In this document: positions 1-11,475 of the stretch, piece by piece
How the letters are laid out: every line of letters starts with the position of its first letter
How positions within the stretch are numbered: the stretch's first letter is position 1
Source: Dromiciops gliroides
Taxonomy: Eukaryota > Chordata > Mammalia > Microbiotheria > Microbiotheriidae
Assembly (NCBI RefSeq): GCF_019393635.1
Contig: NC_057867.1
Span: 51,925,143-51,989,142, forward strand
DNA: 64,000 bases
Direction of reading: 5' to 3'
Position numbers and translations under genes: made by a program
The notes under the pieces: generated by a model
Seen by the model: only the letters and a program-made list of their open reading frames with translations
Databases searched by the model: none
What the model was told of the DNA's origin: nothing

Positions 1-95
1 GAGACAGAGAGAGAGAGTCAGAGAGACACAGAGAGAGACAGAGAGGCAGAGAGAGAGACACAGAGAGAGAGAGACAGAGAGACAGAGAGAGAACA
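1..95. repeat. GA/GACA microsatellite
   Basis: Imperfect GAGA and GACA units fill the left edge of the window and run directly into the LINE-2 relic on the right. It probably continues outside the window. Confidence 0.9.
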
Positions 96-373
96 CAGTA
101 CAAAGTAGGGTGATTATGATAGGAGCTGCACTTTGATGATAGCTAGAGATTCTAAGCATGGCAGTGAGGAGGGAGTGCACTCTAGGCAGGTGGGACAGCC
201 TGGGCAAAGGTACAGAGGCCAGAGGTGAAAGGGCAAGTTTAAGGAATCACAAATGAATCTATTTGGCTGGAATGTGGGACACATGAAGGGAATAATATAC
301 AATAAGCTGGAAAAGGTGGGCCAGAACCAGCCTGTGCAAGGCTTTCCATGCTAATCTGAGGAGCTTATATTTG

Positions 374-494
374 TTTTTTGGCAGGGCAATGAGGGTTAAG
401 TGACTTGCCCAGGGTCACACAGCTAGTAAGTGTCAAGTGTCTGAGGTTGGATTTGAACTCAGGTCCTCCTGCAGCACCACCTAGCTGCCCCCTA
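374..494 (-). mobile_element. tRNA-derived SINE with internal deletion
   Basis: Body and T-tail (minus orientation) match the common SINE of this window, but the section between the GGTCCTCCTG and CACCACCTAG motifs (about 28 bp) is missing. A 15-bp target duplication, AGGAGCTTATATTTG, flanks it at 359-373 and 495-509. Confidence 0.9.
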
Positions 495-865
495 AGGAGC
501 TTATATTTGATTACAGAAGACAATGGAGAACCACTGAAGGATCTAGAGCCCAGTTCTGTGGGGAGATTTATGTTTTAGGAATATCATTTTGGCAGCTGTG
601 AGTGGGATGGACTGGAGAGGGAGCGAGCCTGGAAGCAGGAAGGACAATTAGGAGGTTGTCTAGAAGAGAGGTGAGGAGGGCTGATGCCAAGGTGTTAGCT
701 GCATGAGTGGTGTTAAGGAGACAGGTGTGTGAGATTTTGTGGAGGTAGAGTTGATAAGAGTTGGCCAGTAAATGGATATAGGAGATAAAGGAGAAGGGAA
801 GAGAGGATGCTGAGGTTGTAAACCTGGGTGTCTGAAAAAAATAGTGGCACTCTCAGGAAGAAGAG

Positions 866-1005
866 GATTCTTAAACTTTGTCCACTCTCCACCCCTTTTT
901 GTCCGAGAAATTTTTTATATATAAGGTGTATAAAATAGGTGTACATAACATTTTACTGCCACCAAATTTTCTCAACCCCCACAGTTTAAGAAGCTTTAGT
1001 TTAGA
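866..1005 (-). mobile_element. hAT-like non-autonomous DNA element
   Basis: Ends resemble inverted repeats: TTCTTAAACTTT at the left and GTTTAAGAAGCTTT at the right. The interior matches, on the minus strand, the element at 49233-49478 (shared blocks: GTGGGGGT, AAAATTTGG, CAGTAAAA, AAATTTCTC). About 140 bp, no coding capacity. Confidence 0.55.
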
Positions 1006-1018
1006 GGAGGGGTACATT

Positions 1019-1130
1019 GGGGCCAGCTAGGTGGTGCAGTGGATAGAGCACTGGCTCTGGAGTCAGGAGCTCAAATCCAGCCTCAGATGTGTATGCAGTA
1101 TGACCTTGGGCAAGTCACTTAACTCTGCTG
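1019..1130 (+). mobile_element. SINE, degraded copy
   Basis: Head GGGCCAGCTAGGTGGTGCAG and CORE phrase TGACCTTGGGCAAGTCACTT are clear; the 3' tail has turned into GAA/GGA repeats. It is more diverged than most SINEs here and no duplication was found. Confidence 0.8.
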
Positions 1131-1188
1131 AAGAAGAAGAGAAAGGAGGAGGAGGAGGAGGAGGAGGAGGAGAAGAAGAAGAAGAAAT
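1131..1188. repeat. GAA/GGA trinucleotide repeat
   Basis: Purine-only GAA and GGA units directly follow the SINE at 1019-1130 and probably grew from its A-rich tail. Confidence 0.8.
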
Positions 1189-1376
1189 TTATTTAGGAGG
1201 GAAGATAATGAGTTTCATTTTGGACATGCTGAGTTTGAGATATCTATATGACATTCAGTTGAAGACATCCAGTAGGCAGCTGGGTGATGCAGGACTGAAA
1301 CTCAGGAGAGAAACAAGGGTTTGGCATATAGATCTGAAAGTCATTTGCATGGAGATGATAATAACCAAGCCCATAG

Positions 1377-1605
<229 letters not shown>

Positions 1606-1960
1606 CAGGTCACAGATACCAATCTAGCAGGACTGCTGAGCAGGGGAGCTCAGGCGGGTTGGAGGAAAACCAGGTGAGAGCCATATTGTTAACACTCAGG
1701 TGAAAGGGAGTGAGCATCTGCTTCAGAGAGGGTCATTGATAATGTTATCTGCTTCAGAGAGGTCCAGAAGGATGAAGACTAGACCATCAGGTAATGATCC
1801 TGGAGAGAGTAGTTTCAGTTGAGTTCCCCTTCTCCTCCCCACTCCCCCTCTTCCCCCTCCTCCTCCTTCTTCAGTTGAGGGATGAAGTCAAAAGTCAGAA
1901 GGTTGAGAAATGAATGGAGGAGCACAAGTGGGAAGCAATGAGTGTAGGTAACCTTTTCTA

Positions 1961-3583
1961 ATTATAAAAGTATTTTATTATTTTCCAGTTACATGTAGAG
2001 ATAGTTTTCAACATTTGTTTTTATAAAATTTCTAGTTTCAAATTTTTCTCCCTCCCTCCCCTCCTTCCCCCTCCCCAAGACAGCAAGCAATCTGATATAG
2101 GTTATATATGTACAATAACATTAAACTTATTTCTGCATTAGTCATGTTATAAGAGAAGAATCAGAGCAAAAAGGAAAAGCCTCAAAAAATAAAAACAACA
2201 GCACCAAAAACAAAAGAAATAGTATGATTCAATCAGCATCCATGTTCCACAGTTCCTTTTTTCTGGATTTGGAGAGCATTTTCCATCATGAGTACTTTGG
2301 AACTATCTTGTACTGTTGTATTACTGAGAAGAATCAAGTCTATCACAGTTGATCAACACATAATGTTGATGATACTGTGTACAATGTTCTCCCAGTTCTG
2401 CTCATCTCACTCATCATTAGTTCATGCAAGTACTTCCAGGTTTCTCTGAAATCCCCCTGCTCATCATTTCTTACAGCACAATAGAATTCCAATACATTCA
2501 TATACCACAACTTGTTCAGCCATTCCCCAATTGATGGGCAGCCCCTCAATTTCCAATTCCTTGCCACCACAAAAAGAGCAGCTATAAATATTTTTGTACA
2601 CGTGGGTCCATTTCCCTTTTTATGATCTCTTTGGAAAAAGACCCAATAGTGGTATTGCTGGGTCAAAGGGTATGCACAGCTTTATAGCCCTTTAGGCATA
2701 ATTCCAAATTGCTCTCCAGAATGGTTGGATCAGTTCACAGCTCCACCAACAGTGCATTAGTGTTCCAATTTTTCCACAGCTTCTCTAACATTTATTATTT
2801 TTCTTTTTTGTCATATTGGCCAATCTGATAGGTGTCAGGTGGCACCTCAGAGTTGTTTCAACTTTCATTTCTCTAATCAATATTGATTTAGAGCATTTTT
2901 TCATTTGGCAATAGATAGCTTTGATTCCTTCATCAGAAAACTGCCTATTCATATTCTTTGACCATTTCCCATGACTTGGATTCTTATAAATTTGATTTAG
3001 TTCCCGATATATTTTAGAAAGAGGCCTTTATCAGAAGTACTGACTAAAAAATGTTTCCCAGATTTCTGTCTCCCTTCTAATTTTGGATGCATTGCTTCTG
3101 TTTGTACAAAACCTTTTTAATTTAGTGTAATCAAAATCATCCATTTTGCATTTCATAATATTCTCTCTCTCTCGTTTGTTCATAAATTGTTCTCCTTTCC
3201 AAAGGACTTTTTTTGTGGGGCAATGAGGGTTAAGTGACTTGCCCAGGGTCACACAGCTAGTAAGTGTTAAGTGTCTGAGGCCGGATTTGAACTCAGGTAC
3301 TCCTGACTCCAGGGCCGGCGCTCTATCCACTGTGCTACATAGCTGCCCCAATTATGTACCCATTTTGACCTTATTTTAGTATAAGGTGTAAGATATTGGT
3401 CTATGCCTAATTTCTCCCATACTCTCTTCCAGTTTTTCCAGCAGTTTTTGTCAAATACTGAGTTCCTATCCCAGAAACTAGAGTCTTTGGGTTTATCAAA
3501 CAGTACATTACTAAAGTCATTTGCTACTGTGTTTCCTGTGCCTAGCCTATTCCATTGATCCTTCACTCTATTTCTTAGCCAGT
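1961..3583 (-). mobile_element. 5'-truncated L1 with perfect 16-bp duplication
   Basis: The element is minus-oriented: its 3' UTR is at the left and the truncated 5' side at the right. It keeps the 3' UTR and the C-terminal part of ORF2 (open for 107 codons at 2343-2666 in this strand). TAGGTAACCTTTTCTA occurs exactly at 1945-1960 and 3584-3599. A SINE at 3208-3349 inserted later. About 1.5 kb without the SINE, incapable of movement. Confidence 0.9.
3208..3349 (-). mobile_element. SINE nested in L1
   Basis: Complete body from T-tail to the AGCTGCCCC head, minus orientation, inside the L1 at 1961-3583. Confidence 0.95.
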
Positions 3584-3599
3584 TAGGTAACCTTTTCTA

Positions 3600-4000
3600 G
3601 TAGTTTGGGCATGAAAAGGAGAGTACTATGAAAGTAGATACTCCTTTTTCTTCATTGAATTTTTAAAAATTTGGAAACCAACAAACACCAAACAAAATTC
3701 ACATTCCCTCATAAAAAACAGAACAGAAAAAGCAGATTCCTCACAAAACCAGGAATCTCTACTACATAGTCTTAAAACCGAGCCATGCTAGTAACATAAG
3801 CAAAAACTTTGTGGGATTTCTCCAAAATAAAAGGGAACAGAACTAGTTGCTGCTTAAATGGCTTCTTACTTCACTGAAAGGACATGCTGATGGAGAAGTT
3901 GGAGAATCCCTGGCTTCTTAGCGCTTGTGTTTATAGAGCATTTTATGGTTTACTGAGTTTTTAACGTTCTATGAGCTATATTTTACGGTTTCTTTACCTA
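3600..4000. other. No gene seen; mostly unique sequence
   Basis: AT-rich sequence following the L1; the first 65 bp may continue the interrupted LINE-2. Nothing else recognisable. Confidence 0.5.
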
Positions 4001-4192
4001 TCTCATTTGTTCCTCACAATAACCCTGAGATGTTGATGCTATTGTTGTCCTCATTTTATAGATGAGGAAACTTAGGGTGTGGGGAAATTAAGTGACAAGT
4101 CCAAGGTCACATAGCTATTAAATTCTGAGGCAGAATTCAAACTTGCCAACTCCAAGTCCAGCACTCTATGTACTGTGTGGTCGAGCTGTCCA
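4000..4192 (-). repeat. MIR relic
   Basis: Minus-strand MIR phrases: CATTTTATAGATGAGGAAAC, CAAGGTCACATAGCTATTAA and CCAGCACTCTATG in order. Confidence 0.8.
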
Positions 4193-4790
4193 CAGGTTTC
4201 TCTCAGCCATAGGGCTGAGATCTTGGATGGTAAAGGGTTTTCTCAGTGAATGTTATTTAGTGGCTCCAACTCATGACCTGAGAGGACCCAAGTGCAAAGA
4301 TCATAGATCATGATACTTAACAGAAGTGGGAGGTAAGGAAGCAACAACTTCTCCTCTCGGAAATATGGTACCCTTCCCATTGGGAACTGCTATTGTCAGG
4401 AGGAGAATGAATGAAAATTCCAAGTATAGGGAACAGTCAGTGATCGTACCCCTAAAAGGCGAATCCCAGCAATGCACCCCTAGAAGGATGTATTTTCATT
4501 GGTCACCGCAAGAGGTAGAATCATTTGACTCTGAAAAGGAGTGGATGGAACTGATTGCCCCTACCCAGACTGCTCCATGGGACCCTTAAGAACATCATTT
4601 CGAATGGTGCCCCCCTGAAATGTCCTCTTAAAACGGGAGAAAGAATGAGGAAGTGACTCAGTTTCTAGTATGAGAAATTTCCTGATCAAACTGAGGTGAC
4701 TCCAGTTATCCACCCCATTTGTTTTTTTTCCTCTGCTCCCTTGCTTTTTTGTCTGTTCACCCTCTTCTAACAAAGCAGTTGTTAATTTGC
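4193..4790. other. Unassigned sequence with an 87-codon open frame
   Basis: No repeat recognised. A plus-strand frame at 4326-4589 is open for 87 codons, but it has no recognisable domain, no convincing splice signals and no homologue I know, so it is not called a gene. Confidence 0.4.
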
Positions 4791-5340
4791 CTGAGGACTA
4801 TTGCTATTAGTCCAGACACAAAGAGGGAGAGAGCTGGAACTGACTCATAATTGTTTCTCATAATTAGCAGGCATGGGGAGGGCCTTTCGGGAAATGCTTG
4901 GCAAAGTGTGCACTTTATAGCCTAGATGTGATTTATTCCCATCTCGTGTCCAGTGCAAAAGTTCATTGATCGGTAGGTGCCCTCGTTAAATAAAAATAAC
5001 AGCTAGTGGAGGTCTGAAAAACAGGTGAGTAAAGAGGCCTCGGGCCCTGGGGAAATGATGAAAATGCCCCACGTGCAAGTGTCGATCTGTTTTTCTTGAG
5101 GATCATTTGCTTTTTCCTTGCTCTGGCTTCTAATGATCCAAAATGTTCTCTTTGCAGCGGGGGTGGGCTCCTGCAGGGGAGCCCAAAGACCCAAAGACGG
5201 ATGAAGTGTTGAGATCCCAGGGATAACGTAATGGCCCGCACACTGTGAGCATCTGAACACAGGCTGGGGGTGTGCACATCAGGGTCCACAAAAACTTACT
5301 TTCTCTTTGGATGGCTCTAAAGGAATGTCCCAATTTGTAC
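4790..5340. promoter_or_regulatory. Candidate conserved non-coding element
   Basis: Repeat-free sequence with homeodomain-type ATAATTAGC, an E-box CCACGTGC near 5070 and mixed composition; all frames are closed over exon-sized distances. Its complexity stands out among the surrounding repeats. Function is inference only. Confidence 0.25.
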
Positions 5341-5380
5341 TGATAGTTCTTTTGTTGTCTTGTGGTAGGAAAGTATTTTT

Positions 5381-5544
5381 TAAATTTTAATTAAAAAAAA
5401 ATTTTTTTTGTGAGGCAATTGGGATTAAGTGACTTGCCCAGGGTCACACAGCTATTAAGTTTTAAGTGTCTGAGGCCACATTTGAACTCAGGTCCTCCTG
5501 ACTCAAGGGCCGGTGCTTTATCCACTGCGCCACCTAGCTGCCCC
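5381..5544 (-). mobile_element. SINE
   Basis: Complete minus copy with a long A/T tail; AAAGTATTTTTT flanks it at about 5369-5380 and 5546-5557. Confidence 0.95.
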
Positions 5545-5641
5545 TAAAGTATTTTTTCAACCCTCATTATTAATAAAAAATGTTTGGTTGGTGACATTTG
5601 CTTTTTACATCATAGTCATTTCTGGATATCCCTCCCCTCAT

Positions 5642-5655
5642 TACACACACACTCA

Positions 5656-5704
<49 letters not shown>

Positions 5705-5705
5705 A
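5642..5705. repeat. CA microsatellite
   Basis: About 60 bp of CA units with two CACT interruptions at the left. Confidence 0.95.
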
Positions 5706-5954
5706 GACCCACAAGTCCTCCTTTGGAATAAACCAAATGAAGCAATGTATGCAAAATACTTTGAAAACCTTAAAACTCTGTAGAAATGCTAGCTAATGTG
5801 AAACAAACAAACAAAAAAACCACTTAAGGAAAACCAACTAATGTAGCAAGCAACGTTTTGTAGCATAATGTAGCAACACATTTTGCACCTGTAACCTTCC
5901 ACCTGTTTCCCCAGAAGAGGTGACTTTTATCATCTGTGTTCTGGCAGCAAGATT

Positions 5955-6690
5955 ACTCATTACACTTACTCCTTCCTTCTAGTGCTATTTTCATTTACAT
6001 TATGGTAATCTACATATACGTTTTTCTCCTGACTTTATTTTGTATTGGTTCATCCAAGTCTTCCCATGGTTTCTCTGAATTCCTCATTTTTATCCTTTCT
6101 TATAGCACTTTTTCTTTTGTCTTTTTTTTTTCAGGGCAATGAGGGTTAAGTGACTTGCCCAGGGTCACACAGCTAGTAAGTGTCAAGTGTCTGAGGCCAA
6201 ATTTGAACTCAGGGCTGGTGCTTTATCCACTGCAACACCTAGTTGTCCCAGCACAATAGTTTTTCTTTTTCTTTTTTTTAGTTTTTTGTTACATTCTTTT
6301 TTATCTTTGTTTGTTTGTCTGTTCTGCAATCGATGGGCATCTACTTTGTTTCCAATTCTTTGCTACCACAAAAAGTGCTGGAATATTTTGGTGAATTTTG
6401 GGGGGGGGCTTTTCCTTCTGTCTTCCCTTTTTGAAGGTACATGCCCATCACTGAATTAAAAGATATGATTGTTTAGGATTTGTTTCCTGACTCTTTGCAT
6501 AATTCTGAATGCTTTTCCAGAACAGCTCTACTAACGATATATTAGTGGGCCTGTCTTTCTACAGCTTCTCTAGCAATGACTATTTTCATCTTTTGTCTTC
6601 TGACAGTTTGCTGGATAAGGAGGCAAAACCTCAGAGATGTTTAAATGTGTATTTCTCTTATTAACGACTGAGAACCTTCAGTGGAGAGGC
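5955..6690 (-). mobile_element. Old L1 ORF2 3' fragment
   Basis: Minus-oriented L1 phrases (CAATCGATGGGCATC, CTACAGCTTCTCTAGCAA) in the same order as in the L1s at 1961 and 30270, more diverged, and split by the SINE at 6122-6249. Confidence 0.7.
6122..6249 (-). mobile_element. SINE
   Basis: Minus copy nested in the old L1; about 15 bp missing near the ACTCAGG-GGCTGGTGC junction. Flanks share only AGCAC. Confidence 0.9.
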
Positions 6691-6814
6691 TCAGGGAAGT
6701 TGTTCCCAGTGTGTTGCATGTTTTGTTGACAAGATGGCAGAAGCACAGTCCTTGAAAGGACCCCTTAGCTATTTATCACTGACGACTGATCGCAACATCT
6801 TTTTATATCCATCC

Positions 6815-6995
6815 ACACGAAAGGGCACTAGACTGGAAGTCAAAAGTCCTGGGTTCTAGATCTGTCTCTTTCCCAAACTGGTTCTTGACATCTAAACTGG
6901 TGGGGTTTCAAATTCCTCATGTAGAAAATAAGAATACATAATAGCTACCTTACCTAGCCCCAAGGGTCAATGTGAAAATAAATATGAAATAACAT
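6815..6995 (+). repeat. MIR/LINE-2-tail relic
   Basis: Degenerate plus-strand phrases GGAAGTCAAAAGTCCTGGGT and ATAGCTACCTTACCTA in MIR order. Confidence 0.55.
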
Positions 6996-6999
6996 ATGG

Positions 7000-7565
7000 G
7001 AAACAGCTTGGAAAAATACTCAGCAGACACAAGGTGTTATACTCATTGTCTAGTTGCTGAGTACAGTGCATGGGAAGAGCAGAGAATGGGGGATTATTCA
7101 CTTTGGAATTGGGTCTCAACTTTTTTTTTTGTGGACAGTAGCTGGGAAAAGAACAGTTTAGCCATGGAGAGGACTAATTGCTCCCGTGAAACACCGTTTC
7201 TGAACCATGCAGCGCACATCTGTGAACCCTAGGAGGGGTGAATGCAATCCTGTTGCCACATGGTATTTAGGGTTTGAATGGCCAAGAGCCAAGTAGCTGC
7301 CAGTTGGTTGTTCACACATAGTAAAAAAAAAAGTCATGCTACATGCATATTCCACTTTATCTTTCTCCTTCATGTTGGTAAAATTTGTATTTCTTCCTGT
7401 GAGGCAGAAACCACAGTCCACCTAGGAAATGTAAGGGAAGGACAGATATGGGAAGGGAAGGGGGCTCTCTTGATTGTGTTAGTTTACTAAATCTCTGTTT
7501 TCTAGCTTAATTAGGGAACTGAGACTTCTGGTTAATAGAATATTCTATTTGATGGAGAACTATTT
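7000..7565. other. No gene or repeat recognised
   Basis: Unique-looking sequence with only short overlapping frames on both strands, none exon-like. Confidence 0.4.
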
Positions 7566-7567
7566 TA

Positions 7568-7616
7568 CATATATATGTATGTGTGTGTGTGTGTGTGTGT
7601 ATACACACACATATGT
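7568..7616. repeat. TG/CA palindromic microsatellite
   Basis: ATATATGT units, TG repeats, then ATACACACAC form a self-complementary stretch. Confidence 0.85.
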
Positions 7617-7719
7617 GGGGAGAGACTAGACCTATGATTTCATTAGTAAAGGGAGGTCCTGGATAAGAAAATTCTCTCCAACAATGTACCTTCTCTGTAG
7701 CTTCTAGTCTAGTTACCTA

Positions 7720-7835
7720 GAGCACTAGTTACCTAGAAGTAGCTTGTCCAGGGTCACACAGCCAGTATATGTCAAAGCCAGGACTTGAATGCAGGTCTTT
7801 CTGGCCCCAAGGACAGTTCTCCACACAACACTCAA
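7720..7835 (-). repeat. MIR relic
   Basis: Phrases CCAGGGTCACACAGCCAGTA and GGACTTGAATGCAGGTCTT mark a minus-strand MIR. Confidence 0.75.
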
Positions 7836-7867
7836 AGGATTGGCATGTGATAAAATATTATGCTGAA

Positions 7868-8009
7868 GGGGCAGCTAAGTGGCGCAGTGGATAGAGCACC
7901 AGCCCTGAAGTCAGGAGTACCTAAGTTCAAATCCGGCCTCAGACACTTAACACTTACTAGCTGTGTGACCCTGGGCAAGTCGCTTAACCCCAACTGCTTC
8001 ATTAAAAAA
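7868..8009 (+). mobile_element. SINE
   Basis: Complete plus copy; AATATTATGCTGA flanks it at about 7854-7866 and 8010-8022. Confidence 0.95.
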
Positions 8010-8084
8010 AATATTATGCTGAATACATTGCCTACAGTTTCTTTCCTCTCCAACCATCTTTCACAGAGTTACTAAAATCACCTT

Positions 8085-8192
8085 CCATGTGTATGACCTT
8101 GGGCAAGTCACTTCCCTTGGCCTCATCTAGAGTGAGGGGGTTGGACTGTGAAACTCTTCTTTGTGCTGAGAGAGAGAGAGAGAGAGAGAAAG
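8085..8192 (+). repeat. MIR relic with short GA repeat
   Basis: TATGACCTTGGGCAAGTCAC and GGGGGTTGGACTGTGAA mark a plus MIR; a 22-bp GA tract follows at 8169-8190. Confidence 0.7.
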
Positions 8193-8289
8193 AGTTTGGA
8201 TATAGGCTTGCAGTTAAATCTAGGTCCAGGTATTCATAGCACAATACTCACTCAGAATGCAAGAAAAGTCAGCTTATCTTTATCTGGAG

Positions 8290-9075
8290 ACAAAACCTAT
8301 TGTAAAGGTACAGTCAACAAATAAAAAAGATTTAAAGAGAAGAGCAAACTCTTGAGGATAAGCAAGCCAATTTGGCAGGCAATGGTGAGACCAAAAGAAC
8401 TGGAGAACACGCAAAGGATTAATAACCATATGAAGACATGATCCAAATCACTAAGAATGAGACTATTGCCAATTAAAACAACTGAGAGGTTCCACCACAG
8501 ATTCTTCATATTGACAAAGATGACAAAAAAGGAAAGTGGCAAATGTAGGAAGGGGTTTTGGGAAGATGGGTGTGCACATGCACTGTTGGTGAACCTGTGG
8601 ATTGGGCCAGCCATTCTGAATGGCAATTTGGAACTAGGCCCCCCAAATCATTAAACTATACATCTCTTTTGATCCAGCAGTATACCACAACTAGGCCTAT
8701 AACCCAAAGAGATCAAAGGCAGAGGGAAAAGACCCATATGTACAAAAATGTTTCTAGCAGTACTTTTTGTTGTAGCAAAGAACTGGCAACAAAGTGGATG
8801 CCCATCCATTGGGGAATGGCTGACCAAATAATGGTAAATAAATGTAATGGAAGACAGTCACATGGTAGGAAACCATGAAAGGCATGGATTCAGAGAAAAC
8901 TGGGAAGACTTGTATTAACTGATATAGAATGAAGTGAGCAGAGCCAGGGGAACAATTGATAGAGTGACAATAATATTATAGAGGAAAACAACTGTGAAAG
9001 ACTTAAAAATAATGATCAATGCAATGACCAACCATGACTCCAAAAGATGACAATGATACCAAAAAAAGAGAAGAA
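8290..9075 (+). mobile_element. Old L1 ORF2 C-terminal/3' fragment
   Basis: Plus-oriented L1 3' sequence, including GGATGCCCATCCATTGGGGA, shared with the fragment at 44388. Several frames are broken; ends are approximate. Confidence 0.75.
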
Positions 9076-9171
9076 AATTAAGAAAAGAATGTCATTTGAA
9101 CATTTAAAAATACACAGAAGGAAGTTCAGAGACACAGGCAAGCAAGACAGTTTCAGAACTATGACACCAGA

Positions 9172-9600
9172 GGCAGCTGGGTGGCACAGTAGTTACAAGG
9201 CTGGGTCTGGAATCAGGAAGACCTCAGTTCAAACCTGGCCTTAAGACACTTGCTAGCTGTATGATCCTGGGCAAGTCATTTAACCTCTGTTTATCTTAGT
9301 TTATTCATCTGTAAAGTTGGAATCGTATTTTGTTTGTTTTTTGTTTTTGTGGGGCAATGAGGGTTAAGTGACTTGCCCAGGGTCACACAGCTAGTAAGTG
9401 TCAAGTGTCTGAAGCCGCATTTGAACTCAGGTCCTCCTGAATCCAGGGATGGGGCGTTAACCACTGGGCCATCTAGCTGCCCCCTAAAGTTGGAATTGTA
9501 ACAGCACCTTCTTTGTAGGGTTGTTGTGAGGATCAAATGAGATATTTTGTAAATAGCCCTTAGCAAAGGGTAAGAGCTTAATAAATGCTTATTACTGTTG
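9172..9600 (+). repeat. MIR with LINE-2-type tail, split by SINE
   Basis: MIR head GGCAGCTGGGTGGCACAGTA at 9172, CORE, then after the nested SINE the tail GGGTTGTTGTGAGGATCAAA and AATAAATGCTTATTA. Confidence 0.8.
9328..9484 (-). mobile_element. SINE nested in MIR
   Basis: Complete minus copy; TAAAGTTGGAATCGTA at 9312-9327 versus TAAAGTTGGAATTGTA at 9485-9500. Confidence 0.95.
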
Positions 9601-9744
9601 TATTAAATTTATTCTATACATAAAATATAGAAATATAGAAAAGGATATAGAAATGATCATGTGTCCTGATATATGTCAAAATAATAATAATCGATAGTGA
9701 AAGCACTAATATGAGTTAACAGTGCTGGGGGAAAAGGCTCCAGT

Positions 9745-9950
9745 GAACTTATGAGAGATAGCATGGCATAGTAGAAAGAATATTGGGCCCGGGGTTAGGA
9801 AGAGCTGGGTTTGAATCCTGCCTCCATTATTATCTAGCTCTGTGACCCTGGGTAAGTTACTTAACCTCATTTGCCTCAGTTTTCTTATCTATAAGATGGG
9901 GATAACAATATTACCTTCCTCACAGGATTGTTTTCAAGGGTCAGTTAGGG
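9745..9950 (+). repeat. MIR relic
   Basis: CATAGTAGAAAGAATATTGG, CTGTGACCCTGGGTAAGTTA and TCTATAAGATGGGGATAACA in plus order. Confidence 0.85.
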
Positions 9951-9954
9951 TGGG

Positions 9955-10330
9955 AACTAGCATTTATTAAGCACCCACTATGTGGTAGGCACTGTGCTGA
10001 GTACCTCACAAATATTCTCTCATTTGATCCTCACAGTAATCCTAGGAGATGTGTGCTATTATTATATTTATTTTACAATTGATGAAACTGGGGCAGCTAG
10101 GTGGCGCAGTGGATAAAGCACCAGCCCTGGATTCAGGAGTACCTGAGTTCAAATCTGGCCTCAGACACTTAACACTTACTAGCTGTGTGACCCTGGGCAA
10201 GTCACTTAACCCCAATTGCCTTACCGAAAAAAAACAATTGATGAAACTGAGGCAGGCAGAATGACTTGCCCAGACTGGATTTGAATTCACCAAGCCACCA
10301 AGCTACCTTAGGGCTCAAATGAAACACTTT
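9955..10330 (-). repeat. MIR with LINE-2 tail, split by SINE
   Basis: ATTTATTAAGCACCCACTAT and CCTCACAGTAATCCTAGGAG at the left; the body resumes after the SINE with GATGAAACTGAGGCAGGCAG. Confidence 0.8.
10090..10233 (+). mobile_element. SINE nested in MIR
   Basis: Complete plus copy; ACAATTGATGAAACTG flanks both ends (about 10074-10089 and 10234-10249). Confidence 0.95.
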
Positions 10331-10354
10331 GCCAATATATATAAGCTATGGGGA

Positions 10355-10465
10355 AAGATAAAAGACATATCTTGAGGGCAGGGACTATTTTGTTCCTATC
10401 TTTTTATCCTCAACATTTAGCTCAGCACCAGCATGTAGTAGGTGCCTAATGAATGCTGGGAATTG
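10355..10465 (+). repeat. LINE-2 3' UTR end
   Basis: CTTGAGGGCAGGGACTATTT, then CATGTAGTAGGTGCCTAATG, the usual end of LINE-2. Confidence 0.75.
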
Positions 10466-10567
10466 GCTGGATGGTCTGGGAGTGGGTGCAGGTGTTGTTG
10501 ATGAAGGGCTGATTAGTAAGCTACCTTTCCTGACCGACTGGTATTACGCTGTTTGGTCTGGGTCTAA

Positions 10568-10625
10568 AAATTATTATTATTATTGTTATTATTATTAGTT
10601 GTTGTTTGTTTGGTTTTGTTTTTTT
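10568..10625. repeat. ATT/GTT low-complexity repeat
   Basis: ATT units pass into GTTTGTTTGG-type repeats. Confidence 0.8.
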
Positions 10626-10629
10626 GGGT

Positions 10630-10995
10630 CTACAGATTAGAGGAGAGGAGACAGACCAGGTGGTTCCCACAATTTAGCAGTAACCATTCGAGCATCTACT
10701 CTGCAAGTTGGAGAGAATGTCTCTTTCCCACTGGTCACTGAACTTCAAATGTGACTATTGACACTTGTCTTCATACTGCTGCAGCTTCTGTGCCTGCTGA
10801 CTTAATGGAGTCAATAGGAGAACGACTATTCAGTGATACTCAAGAGACCACAGGTGGGTCTGTTAAACCTCAGGGCCGTTATGAAGAATAGTGAGTTTGC
10901 AGTTTGTAGCTGGGTCTAAAGGGGCTTCCCAAAAGAATCTGATGAGCCAGCCACTGCTGAAAGCAATGGGTTCCTTGTGTTTGGAGGCATTAGAC
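10630..10995. other. No gene recognised
   Basis: Unique-looking sequence between repeats; only short frames. Confidence 0.4.
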
Positions 10996-10998
10996 ATT

Positions 10999-11119
10999 GT
11001 TTTTTTTTTGGCAGGGAAATGAGGGTTAAGTGACTTGCCCAGGGTCACACAGCTAATAAGTGTCAAGTGTCTGAGGCAGGATTTGCACTTAGGTCCTCCT
11101 GAATCCAGGGCCGGTGCAT
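10999..11119 (-). mobile_element. SINE lacking its 5' head
   Basis: Minus copy ends abruptly at GGCCGGTGC, so the tRNA-like head is missing; a T-run and another repeat follow. Confidence 0.85.
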
Positions 11120-11332
11120 TATTTTTTTTTAATTGATCTGGGTAGCTAGGTGGCACAATGGATAAAGTACCAGGCCTGGAGTCAGGAAAACCTGAGTTCA
11201 AAACTGTGTGACACTGGGCAAGTCACTTGACCTCTGTCTGTCTCAGTTTCCTCACTTGTAAAACAGGAACCAAAATAGTACCTACCTCGGAGGGTTGTTG
11301 TGAGGATAAGATGAGATATTTGTGATAATCTG

Positions 11333-11452
11333 TTTTTTTGGGGGGGTGATTGGGGTTAAGTGACTTGCCCAGGGTCACACAGCTAGTAAGTGTCAGGTGT
11401 CTGAGGTCAGATTTGAACTCACTGTGCCACCACTGTGCCACCTAGCTGCCCC
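11333..11452 (-). mobile_element. SINE, internally deleted
   Basis: Minus copy lacking the GTCCTCCTGACTCCAGGG section; CTGTGCCAC is duplicated internally. Confidence 0.85.
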
Positions 11453-11475
11453 TAAAGATCACTGATAATCTTTTT

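Noticed and set aside
4326..4589. 87-codon plus-strand frame
   Set aside because: No domain, no splice or promoter context, length expected by chance.
7868..8009. A tRNA gene from A/B-box-like motifs (GTGGCGCAGTGG, GTTCAAATCC)
   Set aside because: These belong to the tRNA-derived head of the SINE; there is no cloverleaf with acceptor pairing.
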